A stretch of 64,000 nt of DNA from Bacteroides sp. (GCA_021202275.1 JAJQDI010000026.1:72169-136168); one strand, 5' to 3'. Counted from the first letter of the stretch, positions 1 through 8,020 are shown. Made by a program: numbers and translations. Notes: generated by a model not told the origin, from the sequence alone.

Positions 1-147
1 AAAAACAGAGTTGCGTCCGGTTCCGGTAGTTACTACTGGGCGTCTGAGCAGAACAGCAGCAACAACGGCTACCTGGTGCGGTTCGACACCGGCGCTACGA
101 ACAACAACAACAAGACGAACAGCTACCGTGCTCGTTGCGTTCGGGGA
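1..147 (+). repeat. DGR variable/template-like repeat, copy A (truncated by window start)
   Basis: First of three 147-nt (49-codon) cassettes. It starts with AAAAACAGAG and ends with the GC-rich block CGTGCTCGTTGCGTTCGGGG, which is identical in all three copies. It reads in frame as a C-type-lectin-like domain end containing SYYWASEQN, then NGYLVRFDTG, an Asn-rich stretch and RARCVRG, the signature of DUF1566/Fibrobacter-type DGR target domains. The frame is open from base 1 to a stop at 196-198, so this copy may be the end of a target gene (a variable repeat) that begins outside the window, or another template copy. AAC codons dominate the middle, as in DGR templates. Confidence 0.7.
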
Positions 148-231
148 TTGGGTTACATCGGATTTCATGGGGGATCAGAGCGTATAGGGAATGAATGAAA
201 GGGTAACATCAGGCTAAAAAAAGATAGTATG

Positions 232-356
232 TTCCGAGCGAACTATCCGGGTCATGGCCCGGGTAGGAATCAACAAATCCCGGCCGTGCGATGAAGGGAT
301 CCCTTTATCATGAATTTGGGTATACACGCGTATATCAGAGCCAGCAGATACGGCTT
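232..356 (+). repeat. Conserved 125-nt flank preceding DGR copy B
   Basis: This segment recurs almost unchanged at 572-696, each time immediately upstream of a 147-nt cassette. It contains a perfect hairpin (CCGGG, loop TCATGG, CCCGG) and a second stem GGGA/TCCC around ATCAACAAA, which could also re-pair as CCGGG with CCCGG. Conservation of a structured non-lectin segment argues that the repeated unit is an RNA-level module rather than the end of a normal target gene. An ATG at 291 opens a short frame into the cassette, but the encoded N-terminus does not resemble a target protein domain. Confidence 0.6.
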
Positions 357-503
357 AAAAACAGGGTCACCTCCGGTACCGGTAGTTACTACTGGGCGTC
401 TGAGCAGAACAACACCAACAACGGCTACCTGGTGCGGTTCGACACCGGTGCTACGACCAACAACAACAAGACGAACAGTTTGCGTGCTCGTTGCGTTCGG
501 GGA
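357..503 (+). repeat. DGR variable/template-like repeat, copy B
   Basis: Second 147-nt cassette, exactly the same length as copies A and C. It encodes the same lectin-type end (TSGTGSYYWASEQNNTNNG, then VRFDTG and RARCVRG). Compared with A and C it differs at roughly twenty positions; by hand count about half of these have A in at least one copy and the rest do not, so the copies have diverged by ordinary drift as well as possibly by adenine mutagenesis. No full-length gene surrounds it: the longest frame starts at 291 and ends at 548. Confidence 0.75.
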
Positions 504-571
504 TACATAACCAGAGGAAATATACTATCTTTTAAAAAACAGGGATAACAGGAGATATGTGGATTTTACTA

Positions 572-696
572 TTCCGAGCGAACTGTCCGGGTCATGGCCC
601 GGGTGGGAATCAACAAATCCCGGCCGTGCGATGAAGGAGGCCCTTTATCATAAATTTTGGTATACACGCGTATGCCAGAGCCAGCAGTTACGGCTT
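572..696 (+). repeat. Conserved 125-nt flank preceding DGR copy C
   Basis: Second copy of the segment at 232-356, with only a handful of changes. Hairpin CCGGG (587-591) / CCCGG (598-602) is preserved, as is GGGA (605-608) / TCCC (618-621). Together with 697-843 it makes a 272-nt unit that ends 75 nt before the reverse-transcriptase start, where the template repeat of a DGR usually sits. Confidence 0.6.
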
Positions 697-843
697 AAAA
701 ACAGAGTGGTGTCCGGTACCGATAGTCGCTACTGGGCGTCTGAGGAGAACAACAGCAACAACGGCTACTATGTGCGGTTCGACACCGGCGCTTCGGGCAA
801 CAACAACAAGACGAACAGCTACCGTGCTCGTTGCGTTCGGGGA
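697..843 (+). repeat. DGR template-like repeat, copy C, adjacent to the reverse transcriptase
   Basis: Third 147-nt cassette, ending 75 nt before the reverse-transcriptase ATG at 919. It is AAC-rich (ENNSNNG and GNNNKTNS in translation) and ends with the same invariant GC-rich block as A and B, as expected for the initiation-of-mutagenic-homing end. Its position makes it the most likely functional template repeat. It lies in a short frame (559-894) that has no recognisable N-terminal domain, which fits a non-coding template better than a target gene. Confidence 0.75.
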
Positions 844-918
844 TACATGACCAGGGAAAGAGACACATATCTCCTCGTTTTATTTTTTATGTGATAACAA
901 ACCGATAAACCAAATAAC

Positions 919-2160
919 ATGACATTTGCCGAACTGGTAGAGGCCTATTTTCATTGCCGGCAAAACAAACGCTATACCGACGAAGCTCTGGCGTTCGAGG
1001 TGGATTGCGAACGCAATCTGGAGAAGCTCTATGACGAACTATCTACGGGGACGTACGAAATAGGGTTTTCCAAAGTCTTTATCGTAGACAAACCGGTGAA
1101 GCGGGAGATCTTTGCCGCGGCATTCCGCGACCGTATCCTGCACCACTGGTTGTTTATGAAACTGAATCCGTTGTTCGAACGGGAGTTTATCCACGATACC
1201 TACGGTTGCCGCAAGGGGCGGGGAACACTCTTCGGGATCGGCCGGGTGAAACGTTTCATCGCCCGCTGCTCGAAGGGCTATACGGAAGATTGCTACATCC
1301 TGCGTTGCGACATCCGCGGATTCTTTATGAACATTGACCGTAACATATTGGCCGTGAAACTGGACAATTTTATCCGGCAGAAGTACCAGGGAGAAGATCT
1401 GGAACTGGTGCGCCGGCTGGCGCGCCAGGTAGTGATGGTAAATCCGGTGGAAGGATGCAGTGTGAACAGCCGCCGTACCAAATGGAACGGCCTGCCCCGG
1501 GACAAAAGCATCTTTACGACCAACGGGTACACGATGCCTAATGGCATGCGGTCGCTGTTTGATGAAGAGAACCGGGAGAAGGGGATACCGATCGGCAACC
1601 TGACCAGTCAGATGTTTGCCAACTTCTACCTCAACGGGCTGGATCATTTTGTGAAACATACGCTGGGAGTGAAATACTACGGACGGTATATGGATGACTT
1701 TGTGATGGTACATCCCAGCAAAGAGTTCTTGCAGGAAGTAAAGAGGAAATGCGCGGAATACTTAGAGAGGGAATTGATGGCCCAGCTACACCCCAGTAAA
1801 GTCTATCTGCAACACTACTCCAAAGGGGTGGAGTTTGTGGGAGCCTATATCCGTTACGGGGCCGTGTTTCCCGGCAAGAAGATCAAGAGCAATACCTGGC
1901 TCACCATCAACCGCTACAACGAACTGGCGCGGGAGCGACGGCTCAGCCCGGAAGAGATACAATCTTTTCAACAGAGCATGAACTCCTACTTAGGCATCAT
2001 GATCCACTACAACAGCTACAAGGTACGGAAAAAGATGTTGGGAAAGGTATCGGGCTGGATTGCCAACGACATCAAATATGCCGGATACAACAAAGTGATC
2101 TGGACGAAAAAAGTGAAAAAGAAACCTGTATTGTGGGACCCCTATGGAATATTTACGTAG
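919..2160 (+). CDS. Diversity-generating retroelement reverse transcriptase
   Basis: 413 aa. It copies a template-repeat RNA into cDNA with adenine-directed errors that then replaces a variable repeat in a target gene. Palm motifs are visible: the first catalytic Asp in CDIRGFFMNID (Asp131), GIPIGNLTSQ at 222-231, and YMDD at 257-260. The SQ in place of the QG of group II intron and retroviral enzymes is a DGR hallmark. A segment of about 50 residues (170-220, NGLPRDKS region) between motifs is also usual in Bacteroidales DGR enzymes. No maturase or endonuclease domain follows. The last 17 nt overlap the protease gene at 2144. No accessory-variability (avd) gene is visible in the window. Confidence 0.92.
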   Translation: MTFAELVEAYFHCRQNKRYTDEALAFEVDCERNLEKLYDELSTGTYEIGFSKVFIVDKPVKREIFAAAFRDRILHHWLFMKLNPLFEREFIHDTYGCRKGRGTLFGIGRVKRFIARCSKGYTEDCYILRCDIRGFFMNIDRNILAVKLDNFIRQKYQGEDLELVRRLARQVVMVNPVEGCSVNSRRTKWNGLPRDKSIFTTNGYTMPNGMRSLFDEENREKGIPIGNLTSQMFANFYLNGLDHFVKHTLGVKYYGRYMDDFVMVHPSKEFLQEVKRKCAEYLERELMAQLHPSKVYLQHYSKGVEFVGAYIRYGAVFPGKKIKSNTWLTINRYNELARERRLSPEEIQSFQQSMNSYLGIMIHYNSYKVRKKMLGKVSGWIANDIKYAGYNKVIWTKKVKKKPVLWDPYGIFT

Positions 2161-3274
2161 ATACACACGGCACCGACACCGCTGGACACTGGCAGGCTGT
2201 ATGCTGATCTCTCTGTTCCTCTTCTTCACCTGCCGGGAAGAAGAGAGGGCGGAGCAGCCGCCTCAGCAGGTCCTACTGGTCTATCTGGCCGGAGACAACA
2301 ACCTGTCCGGAGAGAGTTATCAGAAATTGGAGACCATTTGCAGCGGGTGGGACGGTGATCCGCGCGGGTGTATACTGATCTGGCACGATCCCCGGGATGC
2401 TGCTCCGGTGTTGTATACCCTGGCGCAGGAAGAGGGCGTGAACCGTTTGCAGATCCTGGAGGAGTACGCGGAAGAGAGTTCGGCCGATCCGGCGGTATTG
2501 AGCCGGGTAGTGGGGCGGATGCGGGAGTGGTATCCGCGGGCCTCTTCGTACGGGATGTTGCTCTTTTCGCACGCTTCGGGCTGGCTGCCCGAAGGGGCGT
2601 TGTCGCAGCCTACCCGGTCGGTACTTACCGACGGGAGGGAGGAGATGGAACTGACCGATCTGGCAGCCGCCCTGCCCGACAGCCTGTTCGACTTTATGGT
2701 GTTTGAGGCCTGCTACATGGCCGGCATCGAGGTGGCGTATGAGTTGCACCACAAGACCCGTTACCTGCTGGCCTCTTCGGCAGAGATCGTCTCTCCGGGA
2801 TTTACACACGTCTACGACGACGCGGTCAACCTGTTGCTGCAGGCCGACCTGAACGGGTTTGCCCGCCGGGCATTCGGCTATTTCGAGTCGGGTACGGGAT
2901 ATATCAACTCGGCTACTCTCTCCCTGATCGATACCTCCGGACTGGACGCGCTGGCAGACTTCATCGGCCGGTATGCGGATCGTCAGAAAGAGGTGGATCT
3001 GGCTACCCTCCAGCACTTCGACCGTACGTCGTACCGCCTGTTCTTCGATTTTGAAGACTATTACTCCCGGCTGGTACCGGTGGGTGAGCCACAGGAGGAA
3101 TTGCACCGGTTAGTGGCCGATTGTGTGCCGTTGCGGCTGGCTACCCCTTACTTTATGCTCCACTACAACGGGTTTGCCATAGAGAAACATTCGGGAATGA
3201 CGACGTATGTCTGTCAGAATGCTTTCCCGGAGTTGAATGAGGCTTACCGACACTTGCAGTGGGGGCAATGGTGA
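2144..3274 (+). CDS. Clostripain-family (C11) cysteine protease, predicted lipoprotein
   Basis: 376 aa. The N-terminus has a basic stretch, a hydrophobic segment and a lipobox-like FFTC (Cys30), so it should be a lipoprotein of the outer part of the cell envelope. The fold opens with VYLAGDNNL, as in clostripain-related caspase-like proteases; the probable catalytic dyad is His143 in SHASGW and Cys190 in FEACYMAG. These enzymes usually cleave after Arg or Lys. The start lies 17 nt inside the end of the reverse-transcriptase gene in another frame, which implies translational coupling. Whether it belongs to the retroelement or is a neighbour by chance cannot be decided here. Confidence 0.85.
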   Translation: MEYLRRYTRHRHRWTLAGCMLISLFLFFTCREEERAEQPPQQVLLVYLAGDNNLSGESYQKLETICSGWDGDPRGCILIWHDPRDAAPVLYTLAQEEGVNRLQILEEYAEESSADPAVLSRVVGRMREWYPRASSYGMLLFSHASGWLPEGALSQPTRSVLTDGREEMELTDLAAALPDSLFDFMVFEACYMAGIEVAYELHHKTRYLLASSAEIVSPGFTHVYDDAVNLLLQADLNGFARRAFGYFESGTGYINSATLSLIDTSGLDALADFIGRYADRQKEVDLATLQHFDRTSYRLFFDFEDYYSRLVPVGEPQEELHRLVADCVPLRLATPYFMLHYNGFAIEKHSGMTTYVCQNAFPELNEAYRHLQWGQW

Positions 3275-3424
3275 AAAGTTCCTGCGGGGGGAGAAGCTGT
3301 CGCTGCCGGCAACGGACAGGAGGTTGTATTTCTCAGCAGGGTGTAGCAAGCAAGGAGTATTTGTATCTGATCTTTGTCTGATGTGCCCTTTTTACTTTTT
3401 TGTCTGAATTTTATTCCGTCAGAT

Positions 3425-3456
3425 CCTTGTGTATTTTAAATAATTTTATATCTTTG
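3425..3456 (+). promoter_or_regulatory. Bacteroidetes-type promoter for the 3519 gene
   Basis: The -7 element TATCTTTG (3449-3456) matches TAnnTTTG. A CCTTG about 20 bases upstream (3425-3429) serves as the -33 element. It lies 62 nt before the ATG at 3519. Confidence 0.65.
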
Positions 3457-3518
3457 TAGATCATCAATCTCTTTGACAGTCCGGATCTCTCTCATTCACC
3501 CTCATAAAATATGCTCTT

Positions 3519-4010
3519 ATGAAAAAGATCGTGACGTTGATTACATTCGGGGCTTTTCTGCTCTGTGGAACACAGGCATTTGCCCAGAAAAACAAGGACT
3601 TTAAACCAGCCAATCTGAAAGGCATCTGGCAATTGTGCCACTACGTTTCTGAAAATCCCGAACTTCCGGGAACTCTCAAGCCGAGCAATACCTACAAGGT
3701 TCTTTCCGATGACGCGCGGATCATTAACTTTACGACCATTCCCGGGCAGCCGGCCATTATCACCGGATATGGTTCCTACGCGCAACTGACGGATAACTCG
3801 TATAAAGAAAGTATCGAGCGCAACATCCATCTGCCTATGCTGGACAATCAGGACAATATCCTGGAATTTGAGATCACGGATGATGAATTGCTGCATCTGA
3901 AGTATTTCATCGAAAAAGACCTGAATGGGTATGAGATCAACTCCTGGTATCACGAAACCTGGAAACGGGTGATCATGCCTGACAAGATGCCGGAAGACAT
4001 AGTACGGTGA
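3519..4010 (+). CDS. Small secreted protein, DUF4488-like
   Basis: 163 aa. Signal peptide of about 22 residues (basic MKK, hydrophobic core, cleavage after QAFAQ). The mature part starts with an [11 protein letters not shown] segment and alternates beta-strand-like stretches ending in YHETWKR, which resembles the lipocalin-like DUF4488 proteins of Bacteroidales. Likely periplasmic; ligand unknown. Single-gene unit with its own promoter and a terminator just downstream. The family assignment is by recollection of the pattern and was not searched. Confidence 0.65.
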   Translation: MKKIVTLITFGAFLLCGTQAFAQKNKDFKPANLKGIWQLCHYVSENPELPGTLKPSNTYKVLSDDARIINFTTIPGQPAIITGYGSYAQLTDNSYKESIERNIHLPMLDNQDNILEFEITDDELLHLKYFIEKDLNGYEINSWYHETWKRVIMPDKMPEDIVR

Positions 4011-4046
4011 TTCTTTCATAATCATTCATCGAAGTTGCACCGTTGG

Positions 4047-4080
4047 CCCGCTTCCTGCTCTTGAGGCAGGGGCGGGTTTT
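4047..4080 (+). terminator. Intrinsic terminator after the 3519 gene
   Basis: GC-rich stem CCCGC..CCTGC pairing with GGCAGG..GGCGGG around TCTTGA, followed by TTTT. It lies 37 nt past the stop. The 170 bases from here to the rplM promoter hold only a 76-codon frame with no recognisable features. Confidence 0.75.
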
Positions 4081-4252
4081 ATGATTTACCGGGCTTCCCT
4101 TGGGGTGGGCTGTCTCACAGGTAGAAGGATCTCCTGCAGGGAGATGAATCTTTCCCGGGTAAAACGTGCTGCGGGAGGCGGCCCGAACGTATGTATCCCG
4201 CTCGTATGCAAAACACAACTGTTTCTGCTCTCCTCAAAAAAAGATAGAAAAT

Positions 4253-4284
4253 CTTGTCCGTTTCAAAGAAAAGCCGTAATTTTG
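4253..4284 (+). promoter_or_regulatory. Promoter of the rplM ribosomal-protein operon
   Basis: CTTG at 4253-4256 and TAATTTTG at 4277-4284, with 20 bases between: a textbook Bacteroidetes promoter. The transcript would carry a leader of about 120 nt before rplM. That leader contains a hairpin (TTAATTCA, TAG, TGAGTTAA, about 4316-4335) and a T-run after GAGCG at 4370-4382, so leader-level control is possible but unproven. Confidence 0.75.
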
Positions 4285-4412
4285 CAAGCCGATTATTATC
4301 AAAAAGGATAAGCAATTAATTCATAGTGAGTTAATTCTTCTTTGTCCGAGGAGAATATACAAGCTGTGAAGAGCGTTTTTTAGTAGTAACATTTATAAAA
4401 AAGAAATTAAGA

Positions 4413-4874
4413 GTGGATACTTTAAGTTACAAGACCATTTCTGCAAACAAAGCAACCGTGACCAAAGAATGGGTGGTTGTAGATGCTACAGACCAGCCGT
4501 TGGGCCGTCTGGGATCTAAGGTTGCCAAACTGTTGAGAGGAAAGTACAAACCGAACTTTACTCCTCACGTAGACTGCGGTGACAATGTAATTATCATCAA
4601 CGCAGACAAAGTAAAACTGTCCGGAAACAAATGGACAGACAGAGTGTATCTGTCATACACCGGATATCCCGGAGGTCAGAGAGAAATGACTCCTGCCCGT
4701 CTGATTACTCGTCCCAACGGTCACGACCGTCTGATGAGAAAGGTAGTCAAGGGTATGTTGCCCAAGAACAAGCTGGGTGCCAAACTGCCGGGTAATATGT
4801 ATGTATACGAAGGCAGCGAGCACAAACATGAGGCTCAGACTCCGAAAGTAATTGATATAAACGCACTTAAATAA
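4413..4874 (+). CDS. rplM: 50S ribosomal protein L13
   Basis: 153 aa, usual length for Bacteroidetes L13. It binds 23S rRNA early in large-subunit assembly. Diagnostic stretches are DATDQPLGRLGSKVAKLLRGK near the N-terminus, SGNKWTDRVYLSYTGYPGG in the middle and GMLPKNKLG near the C-terminus. The start is GTG; the sequence DTLSYKTISANK following it is conserved in Bacteroides L13, so no internal ATG is preferred. Six bases separate it from rpsI; the two are co-transcribed, as in most bacteria. Confidence 0.97.
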   Translation: MDTLSYKTISANKATVTKEWVVVDATDQPLGRLGSKVAKLLRGKYKPNFTPHVDCGDNVIIINADKVKLSGNKWTDRVYLSYTGYPGGQREMTPARLITRPNGHDRLMRKVVKGMLPKNKLGAKLPGNMYVYEGSEHKHEAQTPKVIDINALK

Positions 4875-4880
4875 GAGATA

Positions 4881-5267
4881 ATGGAAGTAGTAAATGCATT
4901 AGGCAGACGTAAGCGTGCGGTAGCGCGTATCTATGTGACCGAAGGTACGGGAAAGATCACCATCAACAAGAGAGATCTTACCGAATACTTTCCTTCTTCT
5001 ATTCTTCAGTATGTGGTGAAACAGCCGTTGAGCAAGCTGGATGCCGTAGAGAAATACGACATCAAGGTTAATCTCTACGGAGGTGGATTCACCGGACAGT
5101 CTCAGGCACTTCGTCTGGCTATTGCCCGCGCATTGGTGAAGATCAATCCGGAAGATAAGGCTGCTTTGCGTGCCGAAGGTTTCGTGACCCGTGACCCACG
5201 TGCTGTAGAACGTAAGAAGCCGGGACAGCCCAAAGCCCGCAAAAGATTCCAGTTCAGCAAACGCTAA
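4881..5267 (+). CDS. rpsI: 30S ribosomal protein S9
   Basis: 128 aa. S9 contacts the P-site tRNA through its extended C-terminal tail, here ending QPKARKRFQFSKR with the conserved terminal KR. The N-terminal ALGRRKRAVARIYV motif and YGGGFTGQSQALRLAIARAL core are typical. Directly after rplM with a 6-nt gap; a structured 170-nt spacer then leads to rpsB. Confidence 0.97.
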   Translation: MEVVNALGRRKRAVARIYVTEGTGKITINKRDLTEYFPSSILQYVVKQPLSKLDAVEKYDIKVNLYGGGFTGQSQALRLAIARALVKINPEDKAALRAEGFVTRDPRAVERKKPGQPKARKRFQFSKR

Positions 5268-5342
5268 ATCTATTTACGATTTACGGATTTACGATGTACG
5301 ATTGAAGTTTTCTTCACGGATCGTAAAGCTGGAACGGGAGCT

Positions 5343-5400
5343 GTTTAGTATCTAAACTACCGGGACTCTGGCTCGCAGGCTACCCGGCGGTTGGTTTAGA
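5343..5400 (+). promoter_or_regulatory. Structured leader upstream of rpsB with competing hairpins
   Basis: GTTTAG (5343-5348) can pair with CTAAAC (5352-5357); alternatively TCTAAAC (5351-5357) pairs with GTTTAGA (5394-5400), enclosing a second stem CCGGG (5360-5364) / CCCGG (5383-5387). The two folds are mutually exclusive. It ends 40 nt before rpsB, the usual place for ribosomal-protein autoregulation. The preceding bases (5268-5320) are TTTACGATT-family short repeats. Confidence 0.45.
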
Positions 5401-5440
5401 AAAAACAACAAAGAAAGTAAACGAAAAAAAACAAAAAACA

Positions 5441-6277
5441 ATGTCAAGAACAACATTTGATTCATTATTGGAAGCCGGTAGCCACTTCGGACACCTTAAA
5501 AGAAAGTGGAATCCTGCTATGGCTCCTTATATTTTTATGGAACGCAATGGTATCCATATCATTGACCTTCATAAAACCGTTGCAAAGATCGACGAAGCCG
5601 CCGACGCTTTGAAACAAATTGCCAAATCGGACAAAAAGATCCTTTTTGTTGCTACTAAAAAACAAGCCAAACAGATCATAGCTGAGAAAGCTGCGGCTGT
5701 AAATATGCCTTATGTAGTGGAACGCTGGCCGGGTGGTATGCTGACTAACTTCCCTACGATCCGTAAAGCGGTTAAGAAAATGTCTACTATCGACAAACTG
5801 ACCAGCGACGGTACCTACTCCAATCTTTCTAAAAGAGAGATCCTGCAGATCTCACGTCAGCGCGCCAAACTGGAAAAGAACCTGGGCTCTATCGCCGACC
5901 TGACCCGTCTGCCTTCGGCACTTTTCGTGGTGGATGTGATGAAAGAACACATCGCTGTACGCGAAGCCAACCGTCTGAATATTCCGGTGTTCGGGATCGT
6001 AGATACGAATTCTGACCCCTCGAACGTGGAATTTGTGATCCCGGCCAATGACGATGCTACCAAATCTATCGAGATCATTATGGATGCCTGCTGTGCCGCT
6101 ATCCAGGAAGGTCTGGAAGAGAGAAAGGCTGAAAAGATCGATATGGAAGCTGCCGGAGAGGCTCCTGCTACCAAAGGCAAGAGAAAATCTACAAAAGCCA
6201 GACTCGACAAATCTGACGAAGAAGCGATCAATACCGCTAAGGCAGCCGCTTTCGTGAAAGAAGAGGAAGAGGCTTAA
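5441..6277 (+). CDS. rpsB: 30S ribosomal protein S2
   Basis: 278 aa. S2 joins late on the 30S head-body junction. Recognisable blocks are LEAGSHFGHLKRKWNPAM, GIHIIDLHKT, RWPGGMLTNFPTI, LPSALFVVDV and NIPVFGIVDTNSDP. The C-terminal 40-50 residues form a charged, low-complexity tail (KGKRKSTKARLDKSDEE), longer than the Escherichia coli protein but common in Bacteroidetes. Operonic partner of tsf as in nearly all bacteria. Confidence 0.97.
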   Translation: MSRTTFDSLLEAGSHFGHLKRKWNPAMAPYIFMERNGIHIIDLHKTVAKIDEAADALKQIAKSDKKILFVATKKQAKQIIAEKAAAVNMPYVVERWPGGMLTNFPTIRKAVKKMSTIDKLTSDGTYSNLSKREILQISRQRAKLEKNLGSIADLTRLPSALFVVDVMKEHIAVREANRLNIPVFGIVDTNSDPSNVEFVIPANDDATKSIEIIMDACCAAIQEGLEERKAEKIDMEAAGEAPATKGKRKSTKARLDKSDEEAINTAKAAAFVKEEEEA

Positions 6278-6286
6278 TACATACAG

Positions 6287-6357
6287 AATGTGCCCATATA
6301 CAACGGATGCGGATGTCTGGTGAGGGCGATGCACGAGTTGGTATATAGGCACATTTT
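6287..6357 (+). promoter_or_regulatory. Long hairpin between rpsB and tsf
   Basis: AATGTGCCCATATAC (6287-6301) pairs with GTATATAGGCACATT (6341-6355) at 14 of 15 positions across a 39-nt loop, followed by TT. It looks like an attenuating terminator or processing site that would lower tsf relative to rpsB. The remaining spacer to 6460 holds a second GC-rich region (CCTGCCGGG..CCTGCGGGCGG) but no gene. Confidence 0.5.
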
Positions 6358-6460
6358 AGTATCCTGCCGGGAGACAGATCTGCTGCCTGCGGGCGGTTTC
6401 AGGAACTATAGGCCCGGTATTCAATCAAACGATTATTCATTTAAAAATACAATAAAGATT

Positions 6461-7282
6461 ATGGCTGTAACAATGGCAGATATTACCCACCTTCGTAAGA
6501 TGACAGGTGCCGGTATGATGGATTGCAAAAATGCTTTGACAGAAGCCGATGGCGATTTCGATAAAGCAGTAGAGATCATCCGTAAAAAAGGACAGGCAGT
6601 GGCTGCAAAACGTTCGGACCGTGATGCATCCGAAGGATGTGTAATGGCGAAGAGCGAAGGTGGATATGCTGCGTTGATCGCGCTGAAATGTGAAACAGAC
6701 TTCGTGGCTAAGAATGCGGACTTTGTGGCTCTGACCGAAGAGATCCTGAATGCTGCTATGGCTAACAAAAGCGCGGATCTGGCCGCGGTGAACGCTTTGC
6801 CGATGGGTAACGGAACCGTTGCTGACGCGGTGACCGACCGTAGTGGTATCACAGGTGAAAAGATGGAACTCGACGGATACGGATTCGTAGAAGGTGCTTC
6901 TACCGCGTTCTATATCCACCCGGGTAACAAACTGGCTACGATCGTGGCATTCAATCAGGAAGCGGATCCTCAGGTAGCGCGTGAAGTAGCTATGCAGATC
7001 GCTGCGATGAACCCGGTATCGGTAAACGCGGACGATGTTCCGGCGGACGTACTGGAACGTGAAAAAACAGTTGCTGCGGAAAAAGCACGTGAAGAAGGTA
7101 AACCGGAGAACATGATCGAAAAGATCGCGATGGGACGTATCAACAAGTTCTACAAAGAGGCTTGTCTGTTGCAACAGGAATACGTGAAAGATCCGAAACT
7201 GACGGTTGCCCAGTTCCTGGACAACTCCAGCAAAGGCCTGACAGTAACGGCTTTCAAACGATTTACGCTGAATGCGGAATAA
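6461..7282 (+). CDS. tsf: Translation elongation factor Ts
   Basis: 273 aa. Nucleotide exchange factor for EF-Tu. The N-terminal TADITHLRKMTGAG-type UBA domain, DCKNALTEADGDFDKA and the core TDFVAKNADFV are diagnostic. Start chosen at ATG 6461 (MAVTMADITHL), matching other Bacteroidetes; the frame is open upstream to 6290 but that part overlaps the structured spacer and has no homology pattern. Ends at a strong terminator. Confidence 0.96.
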   Translation: MAVTMADITHLRKMTGAGMMDCKNALTEADGDFDKAVEIIRKKGQAVAAKRSDRDASEGCVMAKSEGGYAALIALKCETDFVAKNADFVALTEEILNAAMANKSADLAAVNALPMGNGTVADAVTDRSGITGEKMELDGYGFVEGASTAFYIHPGNKLATIVAFNQEADPQVAREVAMQIAAMNPVSVNADDVPADVLEREKTVAAEKAREEGKPENMIEKIAMGRINKFYKEACLLQQEYVKDPKLTVAQFLDNSSKGLTVTAFKRFTLNAE

Positions 7283-7283
7283 G

Positions 7284-7312
7284 AAAAAGGCTCTCGGAAG
7301 AGAGCCTTTTTT
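7284..7312 (+). terminator. Terminator of the rplM-tsf operon
   Basis: AAAAAGGCTCTC, loop GGAA, GAGAGCCTTTTTT: a 12-bp stem beginning right after the tsf stop, with a T-run. Very strong intrinsic terminator. Confidence 0.92.
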
Positions 7313-7622
7313 ATTTACGATTAGACGATTTACGATTTACGATTGAAGTTACCTTTCAGATACATCAAAAGGTCATACAGGACATAGCGTGGTAAAGACA
7401 TTATTTATATATGTAGTTACTTGTTTTATAGACGATATACTTGCTGTTTACAATAACACCGGATAATCTCAATCGTAAATTATAAATCGTCAAATCGTCA
7501 AATCGTCAAATCGTCAATCACATATATAGTTTATATTCTTACGTTGCTTTTTTGTATAAACAATATATTTACTGTTTACAATAATACCGTGTAACTTCAA
7601 TCGTAAATCGTCAAATCGTAAA
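7313..7622. repeat. Intergenic short repeats, TTTACGATT family
   Basis: No gene. The stretch is made of tandem and inverted copies of TTTACGATT / AATCGTAAA / AATCGTCAA words (7315-7345, 7460-7518, 7598-7625) plus two copies of a TTACTTGTTTTATA..ACAATAATACCG-like segment (about 7418-7468 and 7543-7592). The same words recur in at least ten other spacers of the window. Confidence 0.7.
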
Positions 7623-7967
7623 TCATATTGTTTTTGTCTGTTTGTATCCCTCTTTTTTCAATAGCTCCGCTACCTTTGCCTTGAAGTCTCCCTGTATCAC
7701 GATCTCCCCGTCTTTGGCGGAGCCGCCTACCCCACATTTGGATTTGAGGAATTTGCCCAGTTCTTTCAGATCATCCGGTGTGCCGATGAACCCGGTCACT
7801 AAGGTGACCACTTTGCCACCCCGGTTTTTCCGGTCGAGTTGTACACGCAATTTTTGCTGAGAAGCAGGCAAAGTTGTTTCCGCTTGCTCTTCTTCCCGTT
7901 GGTACTGATAATCCGGATTGGTGGAATATACGACATTCAGCCGCTCTTTCCAGTCGTTGTTCTTCAT
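7623..7967 (-). CDS. yciH: SUI1/eIF1-family translation factor (YciH-like)
   Basis: 114 aa. Bacterial homologue of eIF1, thought to act on start-site fidelity. The conserved C-terminal half is clear: [11 protein letters not shown], then [21 protein letters not shown] and EIVIQGD. The N-terminal 40 residues are variable and charged. It stands alone on the minus strand with its own promoter, convergent with tsf and divergent from rex. Confidence 0.92.
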   Translation of the reverse strand: MKNNDWKERLNVVYSTNPDYQYQREEEQAETTLPASQQKLRVQLDRKNRGGKVVTLVTGFIGTPDDLKELGKFLKSKCGVGGSAKDGEIVIQGDFKAKVAELLKKEGYKQTKTI

Positions 7968-7989
7968 TCTTTTTTTGTTTTTGGAGAGT

Positions 7990-8020
7990 CAAAAGTACAA
8001 TAATTCGTTTGTTTGTGCAA
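7990..8020 (-). promoter_or_regulatory. Promoter of the SUI1-family gene
   Basis: On the minus strand TTG (8020-8018), 20 bases, then TACTTTTG (7997-7990), 22 nt before the ATG. Confidence 0.7.

Noticed and set aside
1..843. CRISPR array
   Set aside because: Units are 272 nt with coding-like content and unequal spacers; this is not the repeat-spacer geometry of CRISPR.
919..2160. Group II intron or retron reverse transcriptase
   Set aside because: No maturase or endonuclease domain, no intron structure, and the GNLTSQ motif plus adjacent lectin-type repeats mark it as a DGR enzyme.
4081..4311. 76-codon ORF between terminator and rplM promoter
   Set aside because: No recognisable domain, unusual composition, and it overlaps the rplM promoter.
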